DNA of 64,000 bases from Proteiniclasticum sp. GTDB taxonomy: Bacteria; Bacillota; Clostridia; Clostridiales; Clostridiaceae. The notes under the pieces were generated by a model that worked only from the letters and a program-made list of their open reading frames with translations, was not told where the DNA came from and ran no database searches. The stretch spans positions 186,001 through 250,000 of the forward strand of contig NZ_DOPX01000016.1 in the NCBI RefSeq assembly GCF_003514505.1, written 5' to 3'. A program made the translations under genes and the position numbers. Positions 52,243 to 59,680 of the stretch are shown here, in pieces; within the stretch, counting starts at the first letter, position 1, and every line of letters starts with the position of its first letter.

Positions 52243-52531
52243 GGCAACGTTAATTGATGGAAAAGGTGATACAGATGTTTTATCCTTTAGCATAGGCCCA
52301 AATAATTTAGAAATAGACTTAAATAGTTCAGAATGTCAAAATTCCATCAAGGAGCTATTTTCTTTGATTCTTAATGAAGCTGTTATTAACGATATTAAGA
52401 TTGAATTTCATGTAGGAGATGGCTATTCAAGAGGTATGTATATTGAGGTATGCGAAGAATATATTAAAGATTTGAATCGTGAATTGGTTGAAGTTTCGCA
52501 TATAATTCGCGATGAAATGTTTAGTTGGTAG
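52223..52531 (+). CDS. Small partner of the PHP-ATPase, unknown
   Basis: 102 residues from ATG 52223, with AAGAAGGG upstream, overlapping the ATPase gene by 20 nt so translation is coupled. Acidic protein with alternating beta/alpha pattern (ATLIDGKGDTDVLSFSIGPN, then a helix). No family recognised. The overlap and same AT-rich composition suggest it belongs with the ATPase as one system, as inhibitor, adaptor or antitoxin-like partner; that is inference. Confidence 0.7.
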   Translation: MKQEIIKATLIDGKGDTDVLSFSIGPNNLEIDLNSSECQNSIKELFSLILNEAVINDIKIEFHVGDGYSRGMYIEVCEEYIKDLNRELVEVSHIIRDEMFSW

Positions 52532-52877
52532 TTGAAAGTACTTAAGTAAAAAAGGTTTATAATTACAGTAATCCGATTGACAAGCTTATTTAAGTATTCC
52601 TAATGAGAAGTATAATCTAACAGAAAAATATGGATCTAGTTTTAGGAAGATGAGTCAACAGATTGCATGTGAATCGCAACAAAGTTGAAACTATCAATGC
52701 CATTAGAATAAGGTTTTGAGACAGGATATATTTGATATCTAACTTCAGGCTCATATGTAAAAGAATCATTAAGTTATAATCTGAACTACTGATTTTCATG
52801 ATGTGCTATATTATTTATTGAAGGAAGAGAAATGGAACAGTATAGCCTTAACCATTAATCCAGACAATAAATTACAA
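52532..52877. other. AT-rich non-coding end of the island
   Basis: About 345 bp without a supported gene. Composition resembles the upstream island flank. No transposase remnant, terminal inverted repeat or tRNA fragment could be recognised. A very short frame near 52831 (nine codons) is not supported. Confidence 0.45.
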
Positions 52878-52882
52878 AAAAT

Positions 52883-52924
52883 AACCGGAAGAGATTTCCT
52901 AAGTAGGAAGGCTTCCGGTTTTTG
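52883..52924. terminator. asnA terminator, right twin of the island boundary
   Basis: AACCGGAAG ... TTCCT-AAGT-AGGAA ... CTTCCGGTT then TTTT. It terminates the leftward asnA gene and shares its outer arms with the lysS terminator. Confidence 0.8.
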
Positions 52925-52938
52925 ATTTGCACTGAAAC

Positions 52939-53922
52939 TTATAGGAGATGGATGTTCTGTTTCATAAGATCCAGCCTCATATCTTCAGGCCAGATGCTGC
53001 TCTGCACTTCACCAATATGATATTTTCTTAAGAGGAACTGACAGATTCGAGACTGCCCGATGCCTCCGCCGATGGTCTGGGGAAGCTTTCCTTCCAGAAG
53101 GAGACTATGGTAGGTGAGTCCTTTTCGGTCTTCTTTTTTAGCTGCTTCCAGCTGATAAAGAAGGGCTTTTCTATCGACACGGATCCCCATGGAAGACAGC
53201 TCCAGAGCATCATCATGCACTTCGTTGTAGAAGATGAGATCTCCGTTTAGAGACCAGTCATCGTAGTCCGGTGCTCTTCCGTCATGGCGCTCTCCGCTGG
53301 AGAGAAGATCTCCAATGCCAATGAGAAAAAACGCTCCTGTTTCTTTTGCATAAGCCCGCTCCCGCTCTTTGGAAGTAAGTCCTGGATATTTCAGCAGAAG
53401 CTCTTCTGAAGTAATGAACGAAAGAGACTCCGGCAGCTGTGGTTTCAGATGGGGATAGGTCTTGTAGAGCAGTATTTCTGCGTCCTTAAAGATGGAGTAG
53501 ATGATGGAAACCGTATCTTTTAAGGTATCCAGGGTTCTTTCTCCTTCTCCGATGATTTTTTCCCAGTCCCACTGGTCCACATAAATGCTGTGGATGGCGT
53601 CTAAGGTTTCATCGCGCCGGATGGCGTTCATGTTGGTATAGAGGCCTTCTCCTAAAGTGAACTCATAGTCCATGAGGGCTTTTCTTTTCCATTTGGCCAG
53701 GGACTGGACAATCTCCACTTCCTTGCCAGTATGGAGAATATCGAAGGAGACTGGGCGCTCGATGCCGTTCAGATCGTCATTCAGACCGTTTCCTTTTTCG
53801 ATAAAAAGCGGTGCGGAGACGCGGGTCAGATGAAGACGTTCTGAGAGCTCCCGCTCAAAAAAGACTTTGATGAGCTTGATGGCTTTCTGGGTTTCTTTGA
53901 TGGTCAGTGTGCTTTGATACAT
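52939..53922 (-). CDS. asnA: Aspartate-ammonia ligase
   Basis: 327 residues from ATG 53922 (SD GGGAGG), matching the 330 of E. coli AsnA; a longer frame reaching 54015 runs into the T-box and is rejected. Class-II-synthetase-like fold: QKAIKLIKVFFERELSERL at the N-terminus, then VYVDQWDWEK-type and IGGGIGQSRICQFLL motifs. It makes asparagine from aspartate, ammonia and ATP. Controlled by the Asn T-box directly upstream. Confidence 0.96.
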   Translation of the reverse strand: MYQSTLTIKETQKAIKLIKVFFERELSERLHLTRVSAPLFIEKGNGLNDDLNGIERPVSFDILHTGKEVEIVQSLAKWKRKALMDYEFTLGEGLYTNMNAIRRDETLDAIHSIYVDQWDWEKIIGEGERTLDTLKDTVSIIYSIFKDAEILLYKTYPHLKPQLPESLSFITSEELLLKYPGLTSKERERAYAKETGAFFLIGIGDLLSSGERHDGRAPDYDDWSLNGDLIFYNEVHDDALELSSMGIRVDRKALLYQLEAAKKEDRKGLTYHSLLLEGKLPQTIGGGIGQSRICQFLLRKYHIGEVQSSIWPEDMRLDLMKQNIHLL

Positions 53923-53944
53923 GGTGGTTTCCTCCCGTAAAATA

Positions 53945-54216
53945 AAAAATTCCTTTCCATCCCTACAATTGGGACGAAAGGAAAGGTCTTCCGCGGTACC
54001 ACCCAGTTTAGCCAAATTACTTCAGCTCACTTTTAAGATACGGGCATGGTAAACGCCGATATCCGACTTCTGTAACGGGAAGGCCCGGCCGGGTCTACTA
54101 AGATTCTTCCGGCAGCTCCGAGCTGTTTTTCCACTGATCTCCTGAAGACCGGGCTCACACCTTTCCCCGGCTCTCTGAACTTTTTCAATCGTGTACTCGT
54201 CTCATCAACACTTGTT
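53945..54216 (-). promoter_or_regulatory. T-box leader of asnA (Asn)
   Basis: On the minus strand the T-box core reads GGGTGGTACCGCGG (near 53993-54006). It is followed by the terminator CCTTTCCTTTCGTCCC...GGGATGGAAAGG and a T run just before the SD. Stem I starts with GATGAGACGAGTA. A candidate specifier AAC (Asn), followed by A, is at 54127-54125. Uncharged tRNA-Asn would stabilise the antiterminator. Confidence 0.88.
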
Positions 54217-54223
54217 TATATTT

Positions 54224-54251
54224 ATTATAGGAATTTTGAGAGAAGAGTCAA
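54224..54251 (-). promoter_or_regulatory. asnA promoter
   Basis: Minus strand TTGACT (54251-54246), 16-nt spacer, perfect TATAAT (54229-54224), placing the start at the beginning of the T-box. Confidence 0.8.
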
Positions 54252-54405
54252 GCATAATTTTTATTCGATGTAAAATAACTGTCCTCAAAATGTTAAACCT
54301 CAGTATGATAAAGAAGCGTTCTGTGAGGAGCAAGAATCATCCTGAAGAAAAGTTCGGCTGGTAATTTGGAGAAAGAAACTCCTTGAAAATTTTTAAAATA
54401 AAGCC

Positions 54406-54433
54406 TTGCATTATTTTTTGGGCTTGGTATAAT
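54406..54433 (+). promoter_or_regulatory. tRNA-Asn promoter
   Basis: TTGCAT (54406-54411), 16-nt spacer, perfect TATAAT (54428-54433) with an extended -10 TG, 17 nt before the tRNA. Confidence 0.8.
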
Positions 54434-54450
54434 AGTCTTTGTAATGACGT

Positions 54451-54525
<75 letters not shown>

Positions 54526-54546
54526 TTTTTTTTATCTAAATATCTG

Positions 54547-54735
54547 TGATGAGAAAGAGGAGTATTCCTTTCTGAACTTTTAGAGAGAATCCGGATGGTG
54601 CAAGGATTTAAGGCAGAAGGAAGAAGGGCGCTTTGGAGCAGAATGTGTTTGTAAGAGCAGGGCTTATGCCAAGAAGGGTGGAACCGCGGAATTATCCGTC
54701 CCTTCACGGTATAAGCTCTTTTTGATTTCAAAATT
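54547..54735 (+). promoter_or_regulatory. T-box leader of glycyl-tRNA synthetase (Gly)
   Basis: Starts GATGAGAAAGAGGAGTA; candidate specifier GGC followed by A at 54612-54614; T-box core AAGGGTGGAACCGCGG (54675-54690). The terminator pairs GCTTATGCC with GGTATAAGC and ends TCTTTTT. Senses uncharged tRNA-Gly. Confidence 0.9.
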
Positions 54736-54756
54736 TAATTTCAAGGAGGAATCACC

Positions 54757-56142
54757 ATGGAAAAAACAATGGATAAAATTGTAGCACTCAGCAAGGGAAG
54801 AGGGTTTGTCTACCCTGGCTCTGAACTGTACGGAGGACTTTCAAACTCCTGGGACTATGGTCCTTTGGGGGTAGAGCTGAAAAACAACATCAAGAAGGCC
54901 TGGTGGAAGAGATTCATCCAGGAAAGCCCCTATAATGTGGGACTGGATTCAGCCATCCTCATGAACCCTGAGGTATGGAAAGCTTCTGGACATGTGGACA
55001 GCTTCTCCGACCCGCTCATGGACTGTAAAGAGTGCAAGGCTCGTTTTAGAGCAGACAAACTGGTGGAAGACCACATGACAGAGCAGGGCGTAGAGTATGC
55101 TTCTGCGGACGGAAAGACAGAAGCGGAGCTGAAAGCTTACATAGACGAGCATGGCATTGTGTGTCCAAAGTGCGGGAAGAAAAACTTCACAGACATCAGA
55201 AAGTTCAATCTGATGTTCAAAACCTATCTTGGTATCACCGATGAGTCCAAGACAGAGATTTATCTTCGTCCTGAAACAGCCCAAGGTATTTTTGTGAATT
55301 TCAAGAACATCGCAAGAACAACCCGTAAGAAAGTGCCATTTGGTATTGGACAGATTGGTAAGTCCTTCAGAAATGAAATCACCCCTGGTAACTTCATCTT
55401 CAGAACCAGAGAGTTCGAGCAGATGGAGCTGGAGTTCTTCTGTAAGCCTGGTACCGATCTGGAGTGGTTTGCGTTCTGGAAGAAGTACTGCATGGAGTTC
55501 CTGCTGGATCTGGGACTCACCGAAGAGAACCTCAGAATGAGAGACCATGCACCGGAGGAGCTTTCCTTCTACAGCGTAGGCACCGCAGACATCGAATACA
55601 GATTCCCCTTCGGATGGGGAGAGCTTTGGGGCATTGCGGACAGAACAGATTATGATCTCATGCAGCATGCCACCCATGCAAAGACGGATATGATGTATAT
55701 GGATCCTGTAACCAATGAAAAGTATGTGCCCTACTGTGTAGAGCCCTCTGTAGGTGTGGACAGACTGTTCCTTTCCTTCTTGTCCGACGCTTATGAAGAG
55801 GAAGAGCTGGAAGGCGGAGATGTAAGAACCGTTCTGAAGTTCCATCCTGCCATCGCACCGGTAAAAGCAGCAATTCTGCCTCTTTCAAAGAAGCTTTCTG
55901 AGAAAGCCATGGAAGTCTATGCACAGCTGTCCAAGCATTTCCAGTGTGAGTATGACGATGCGGGAAGTATTGGAAAGAGATACAGAAGACAAGATGAGAT
56001 CGGTACACCCTACTGCATCACCATCGACTTTGATACTCTGGAAGATCAGACCGTGACTGTAAGAGACAGAGACACCATGGAGCAGATCCGTCTGTCCGTC
56101 TTTGATCTCATTGACTATATTGACAAGAAACTGGTATTTTAA
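54757..56142 (+). CDS. glyQS: Glycyl-tRNA synthetase (single-subunit, alpha2 type)
   Basis: 461 residues. Class II core with GRGFVYPGSELYGG at the N-terminus, a zinc-like CPKC (145-150 region), motif 2 IGKSFRNEITPGNFIFRTREFEQME, motif 3 PSVGVDRLF and the anticodon-binding C-terminal domain (about 350-461). Complete. SD AAGGAGG. Confidence 0.97.
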   Translation: MEKTMDKIVALSKGRGFVYPGSELYGGLSNSWDYGPLGVELKNNIKKAWWKRFIQESPYNVGLDSAILMNPEVWKASGHVDSFSDPLMDCKECKARFRADKLVEDHMTEQGVEYASADGKTEAELKAYIDEHGIVCPKCGKKNFTDIRKFNLMFKTYLGITDESKTEIYLRPETAQGIFVNFKNIARTTRKKVPFGIGQIGKSFRNEITPGNFIFRTREFEQMELEFFCKPGTDLEWFAFWKKYCMEFLLDLGLTEENLRMRDHAPEELSFYSVGTADIEYRFPFGWGELWGIADRTDYDLMQHATHAKTDMMYMDPVTNEKYVPYCVEPSVGVDRLFLSFLSDAYEEEELEGGDVRTVLKFHPAIAPVKAAILPLSKKLSEKAMEVYAQLSKHFQCEYDDAGSIGKRYRRQDEIGTPYCITIDFDTLEDQTVTVRDRDTMEQIRLSVFDLIDYIDKKLVF

Positions 56143-56261
56143 CCACAAAAAGGAGAAGAAGGCAACCACTGCCCTCTTCTTTTTTTCATGACTGAAATAA
56201 TTTGCAGTTTCAGTAAAAGACTGTAGAATAATAGTTGAATACAGGAAGTACAGGAGGAAAC

Positions 56262-56969
56262 ATGAAGGACAATAAAAAAGAACGGGATCAGGAGCTTGCT
56301 CTTTCTCAGGTGAAAAAATCTGTGGATCAGGTCTATGATGGCATCATGGGCAATGCGCTGTTTATTCTTGTGAACATCCATATACTGGTTTTTCTTTTGT
56401 TTGCAGAACCGGATAATCTGGCCGTCTACTATCTTCTCATGGCGGTGGTGATGATTCCGCTATACCCTGCCTATACGGCGCTTTATGTGGCATTAAGAGG
56501 AACAGGAGAAGACAAGAGGAGCATTTATAAACGGTTTTTTGACGGGTACAGAAAACAGTTCAAAAAAACGGTTGTCCTTGGAATGCTGGGCTCTTTTTTC
56601 ACAGCGTTCATGCTCTACAATAGTCTCTTTTTCAGCATCATAGACCAAAGCGGTATGAGAAGAGCTGTGGACATACTGTTGGTTTTTGTCCTGATGTTTT
56701 TACTTGGGCTGGTACCGATCATAGCGGAGGAAAAGGGCACACTGAAGGATCATCTCAAGGAAATGGGAAAAAAGCTGTTCCAGGGAGTGTTAAGAGGTGC
56801 AGCTGCACTGGTCCTACTGTTTGTCAGTGTCTATTTCGGAAGGCTCATCATTTTTCCTCTGATCATCGGGTTCTCTCTAGCTGCTTATGCGCAAAGGGTT
56901 CTTTACAAACATCAGAAAGACCGTGATTTTTCAGAGAAACAGGAAGCGAATAAAAAAACAAGGAAGTAG
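56262..56969 (+). CDS. DUF624-like (YesL) membrane protein
   Basis: 235 residues from ATG 56262 (SD AGGAGG), with about five to six helices. The pattern of a helix pair, PLYPAYTALYVALRG, a charged loop, then KRFFDGYRKQFKKTVVLG is like the DUF624/YesL family. Function unknown. It is 2 nt upstream of murD, so co-transcribed with it. Confidence 0.75.
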   Translation: MKDNKKERDQELALSQVKKSVDQVYDGIMGNALFILVNIHILVFLLFAEPDNLAVYYLLMAVVMIPLYPAYTALYVALRGTGEDKRSIYKRFFDGYRKQFKKTVVLGMLGSFFTAFMLYNSLFFSIIDQSGMRRAVDILLVFVLMFLLGLVPIIAEEKGTLKDHLKEMGKKLFQGVLRGAAALVLLFVSVYFGRLIIFPLIIGFSLAAYAQRVLYKHQKDRDFSEKQEANKKTRK

Positions 56970-56971
56970 TT

Positions 56972-58342
56972 ATGAAAAAGGATTTTAGTGCATTCAAAAA
57001 CTTTATCAGAGACAAAAAAGTTGGGGTTGTAGGTCTTGGGGTCAGTAATGTCCCTCTCATGGAATTTCTCCTGAAGATGGGGGCCAGGGTATATGGATTT
57101 GATAGAAGTCCATTGGAGAATCTGTCACCGCTTGTGAGAGAAATGAAAGATCAGGTGGTGCTCCATCTGGGAGAGGACTATCTTAGCCATCTCACAGGTC
57201 TTCATGTGATCTTCAAAACCCCCGGAATGAGACCGGACCATCCGGCCCTTCTGGAAGCAGAAAAAGAAGGAGCGGTGGTGACCTCAGAAATGGAAGAATT
57301 TCTGAAATACACCAAAGGAAGAACCATCGGGATCACAGGAAGTGACGGGAAGACCACCACGACTACTGTAGTGGGAGAGCTTTTAAAAGCTGCAGGGCAC
57401 TCTGTTTATGTGGGCGGTAATATTGGCACTCCTCTCTTCACAAAGGTGGAAGAGATCACCGAACAGGATTTTGTGGTGCTGGAGCTGTCAAGCTTCCAGC
57501 TTATGACCATGACCGTTTCACCAGAGACCGCCATTGTTACGAATCTTACACCAAATCATCTGGATGTTCATAAGGATATGGAAGAGTATGCAGAAGCGAA
57601 GAAGAATATTTTCAGATTCCAGAACAAAGAAGACCTGCTCATTCTCAATGAGGACAATGAGGTGACGAGAGGCTTCAAACCCCTGGCAGCAGGTGAAATG
57701 AGGACTTTCTCCAGCAGAGAGGAAAATACGGATGCTTACTACAAAGACGGTATGTTGTATCTTCATCATGAGCCTGTGGTTCCTTTGTCTGAAATGAAGG
57801 TGAAGGGTGTCCATAATGCAGAGAACTTCTTGGCGGCATTCCTTGCGGTGGAAAAGTGGGTGCCTGTACCGGTGATGAAAGAAGTGGCAGTAAGGTTTGA
57901 AGGGGTAAAACACCGATGCCAGTTTATCAGAGAACTGGACGATGTCAGATATTACAATGATTCCATTGCATCCAGTCCCACAAGAACGCTGGCCACCATC
58001 TCCTCTTTTGAGAAGAGAGTGAATCTTATTCTGGGCGGTTACGACAAACAGCTGGACTTTTCGCCTTTGGCAGAGAAAGCGCCTTTGTATGTGAAGGCAG
58101 CGGTGCTGGTGGGAGCTACAAAAGAGAAAATCTATCAGGCATTTATGGAGGCGGAAAAGAACCATGGTGTCAAGATCCCACTATTCTTTGCGGAGAATTT
58201 TGAGGATGCCGTGCTGAAACTGAAGGAAATCAGCGAACCGGGGGACTTTTCGCTGCTCTCTCCGGCTTGTGCAAGTTTTGATGCGTTCAAGAACTTTGAA
58301 GTCCGCGGAGACCGGTTTGTAGAACTCGTGAACAATTTCTAA
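56972..58342 (+). CDS. murD: UDP-N-acetylmuramoylalanine-D-glutamate ligase
   Basis: 456 residues. Mur ligase P-loop GSDGKTTTTT, LSSFQLMT and NLTPNHLDVHKDMEEY, NDSIASSPTRTLATISSF. It adds D-Glu to UDP-MurNAc-Ala in the cytoplasm. Complete, and outside a dcw cluster. Confidence 0.96.
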   Translation: MKKDFSAFKNFIRDKKVGVVGLGVSNVPLMEFLLKMGARVYGFDRSPLENLSPLVREMKDQVVLHLGEDYLSHLTGLHVIFKTPGMRPDHPALLEAEKEGAVVTSEMEEFLKYTKGRTIGITGSDGKTTTTTVVGELLKAAGHSVYVGGNIGTPLFTKVEEITEQDFVVLELSSFQLMTMTVSPETAIVTNLTPNHLDVHKDMEEYAEAKKNIFRFQNKEDLLILNEDNEVTRGFKPLAAGEMRTFSSREENTDAYYKDGMLYLHHEPVVPLSEMKVKGVHNAENFLAAFLAVEKWVPVPVMKEVAVRFEGVKHRCQFIRELDDVRYYNDSIASSPTRTLATISSFEKRVNLILGGYDKQLDFSPLAEKAPLYVKAAVLVGATKEKIYQAFMEAEKNHGVKIPLFFAENFEDAVLKLKEISEPGDFSLLSPACASFDAFKNFEVRGDRFVELVNNF

Positions 58343-58358
58343 AAATCTGTCGTGATAA

Positions 58359-58387
58359 TTGTAACAATGGCAACTTTGGGGTAGAAT
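58359..58387 (+). promoter_or_regulatory. pfkA promoter
   Basis: TTGTAA (58359-58364), 17-nt spacer, TAGAAT (58382-58387). A small hairpin TTGCC-GTTT-GGCAA (58425-58438) lies just before the SD. Confidence 0.65.
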
Positions 58388-58455
58388 TGTAAAGGACACA
58401 GCAACAAAAGAATCGGGTACTAATTTGCCGTTTGGCAAGCAGGAGGGTAAATCTA

Positions 58456-59553
58456 ATGAAAACGAACATTAAAAGAATTGGAATTATGACTGGTGGTGGG
58501 GACTGTCCAGGACTGAATCCGGTCATCAGAGCAGTCACCAAAACAGCCATCAGCCAGTATGGATGGGAAGTCATCGGGATCCGTAACGGGTATAAGGGTC
58601 TTTATGATAATGACTGGGTAAAACTGGACGGAGAGTCCATTTCCGGTCTTCTGCACAAGGGTGGCACCATGCTCTACAGCTCCAACAAGGACAATCTGTT
58701 CCATTATCTGGTGGAAGAGAATGGCGAGATGGTGTACAAGGATGTATCAGATGTTGGGGTTGAGAACCTGAAGAAACTGGATATCGATGTAATGTTTATC
58801 ATAGGTGGAGACGGTACACTGACCTCTGCAAGAGATTTTGCAAGAAAAGGTGTAAAGGTCATTGCCATTCCAAAGACCATCGACAACGACCTGGCATCCA
58901 CTGACACAACCTTCGGTTTCAATACTGCGGTGGGTGTAGCCACAGAAGCTCTGGACAGGCTCCATACCACAGCTATGTCTCATCACAGAATCATGGTTCT
59001 GGAAGTTATGGGAAGATATGCTGGATGGATTGCGCTTCATGCGGGTATAGCTGGTGGTGCAGATGCGATTCTTCTGCCTGAGATTCCTTATGATATCCAT
59101 AAGGTTGCTGAAAAGATTGAAGAAAGAAAGAAACAGGGCAAGAACTTCTCTGTCATTGTGGTTGGAGAAGGTGCAAAGCCTATTGATGGCGAAGTGGTGG
59201 TGCGTGAAGTCATTGCAGACTCACCAGACCCAATCAGACTGGGTGGCATTGGCCTGAAGGTTGCTCATGACCTGGAAAAAATCTGTGGAAATGAAGCAAG
59301 AGCTACCATTCTGGGACATCTGCAAAGAGGTGGAAGCCCATCATCATCGGACAGAATCCTCTCCACACGTTATGGTGTAGCAGCTGTTAAGCTCGCAGTG
59401 GAAGGAAAGTTTGGTAATATGGTCACCCTGAAGGGAGACACCATGTCCTATGATTCCCTGGAAAATGTTATTGGCAGAAAGTCCAAGAATGTGAATCCAA
59501 ACGGGGAACTGGTAGAAATGGCAAAAGCCATTGGTATCGCTTTCGGAGACTGA
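58456..59553 (+). CDS. pfkA: 6-phosphofructokinase
   Basis: 365 residues from ATG 58456 (SD GGAGGG). GGDG at 117-120 and PKTIDND at 139-145. The Gly in GGDG points to ATP as phosphoryl donor, while Lys140 is the residue normally found in PPi-type enzymes. Such Gly/Lys combinations are mostly ATP-dependent in the long (non-EcPfkA) clade. Fructose-6-P to fructose-1,6-bisphosphate. Confidence 0.92.
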   Translation: MKTNIKRIGIMTGGGDCPGLNPVIRAVTKTAISQYGWEVIGIRNGYKGLYDNDWVKLDGESISGLLHKGGTMLYSSNKDNLFHYLVEENGEMVYKDVSDVGVENLKKLDIDVMFIIGGDGTLTSARDFARKGVKVIAIPKTIDNDLASTDTTFGFNTAVGVATEALDRLHTTAMSHHRIMVLEVMGRYAGWIALHAGIAGGADAILLPEIPYDIHKVAEKIEERKKQGKNFSVIVVGEGAKPIDGEVVVREVIADSPDPIRLGGIGLKVAHDLEKICGNEARATILGHLQRGGSPSSSDRILSTRYGVAAVKLAVEGKFGNMVTLKGDTMSYDSLENVIGRKSKNVNPNGELVEMAKAIGIAFGD

Positions 59554-59567
59554 TTTTATAAAAGAAC

Positions 59568-59603
59568 ACAAAAGGCTTCGCTTCACAGCGGAGTCTTTTT
59601 TTG
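59568..59603 (+). terminator. Terminator after pfkA
   Basis: AAAGGCTTCGC-TTCACA-GCGGAGTCTTT followed by TTTT (pairing with G-T wobbles). Confidence 0.75.
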
Positions 59604-59610
59604 ACGCTTT

Positions 59611-59635
59611 CATGCACACGTTTGCATGATATACT
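59611..59635 (+). promoter_or_regulatory. LacI/GalR-type operator at the pulA promoter
   Basis: Perfect inverted repeat CATGCA-CACGTT-TGCATG (59611-59628), with the central TGCACACGTTTGCA close to MalR/CcpA-type sites, followed by a TATACT -10 (59630-59635). The -35 region is weak. It suggests sugar-dependent repression of the pullulanase gene. Confidence 0.55.
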
Positions 59636-59680
59636 TTTTGTAAACTGTTCAAGAAAGAATCATGAGAAAAGGAAGGGAAA

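Noticed and set aside
49579..52877. Island as an insertion sequence or prophage
   Set aside because: No transposase, integrase or terminal inverted repeats visible; only the duplicated terminators mark the edges.
53923..54015. N-terminal extension of asnA
   Set aside because: It covers the T-box core and terminator; AsnA homologues begin at MYQSTLTIKETQ with a good SD.
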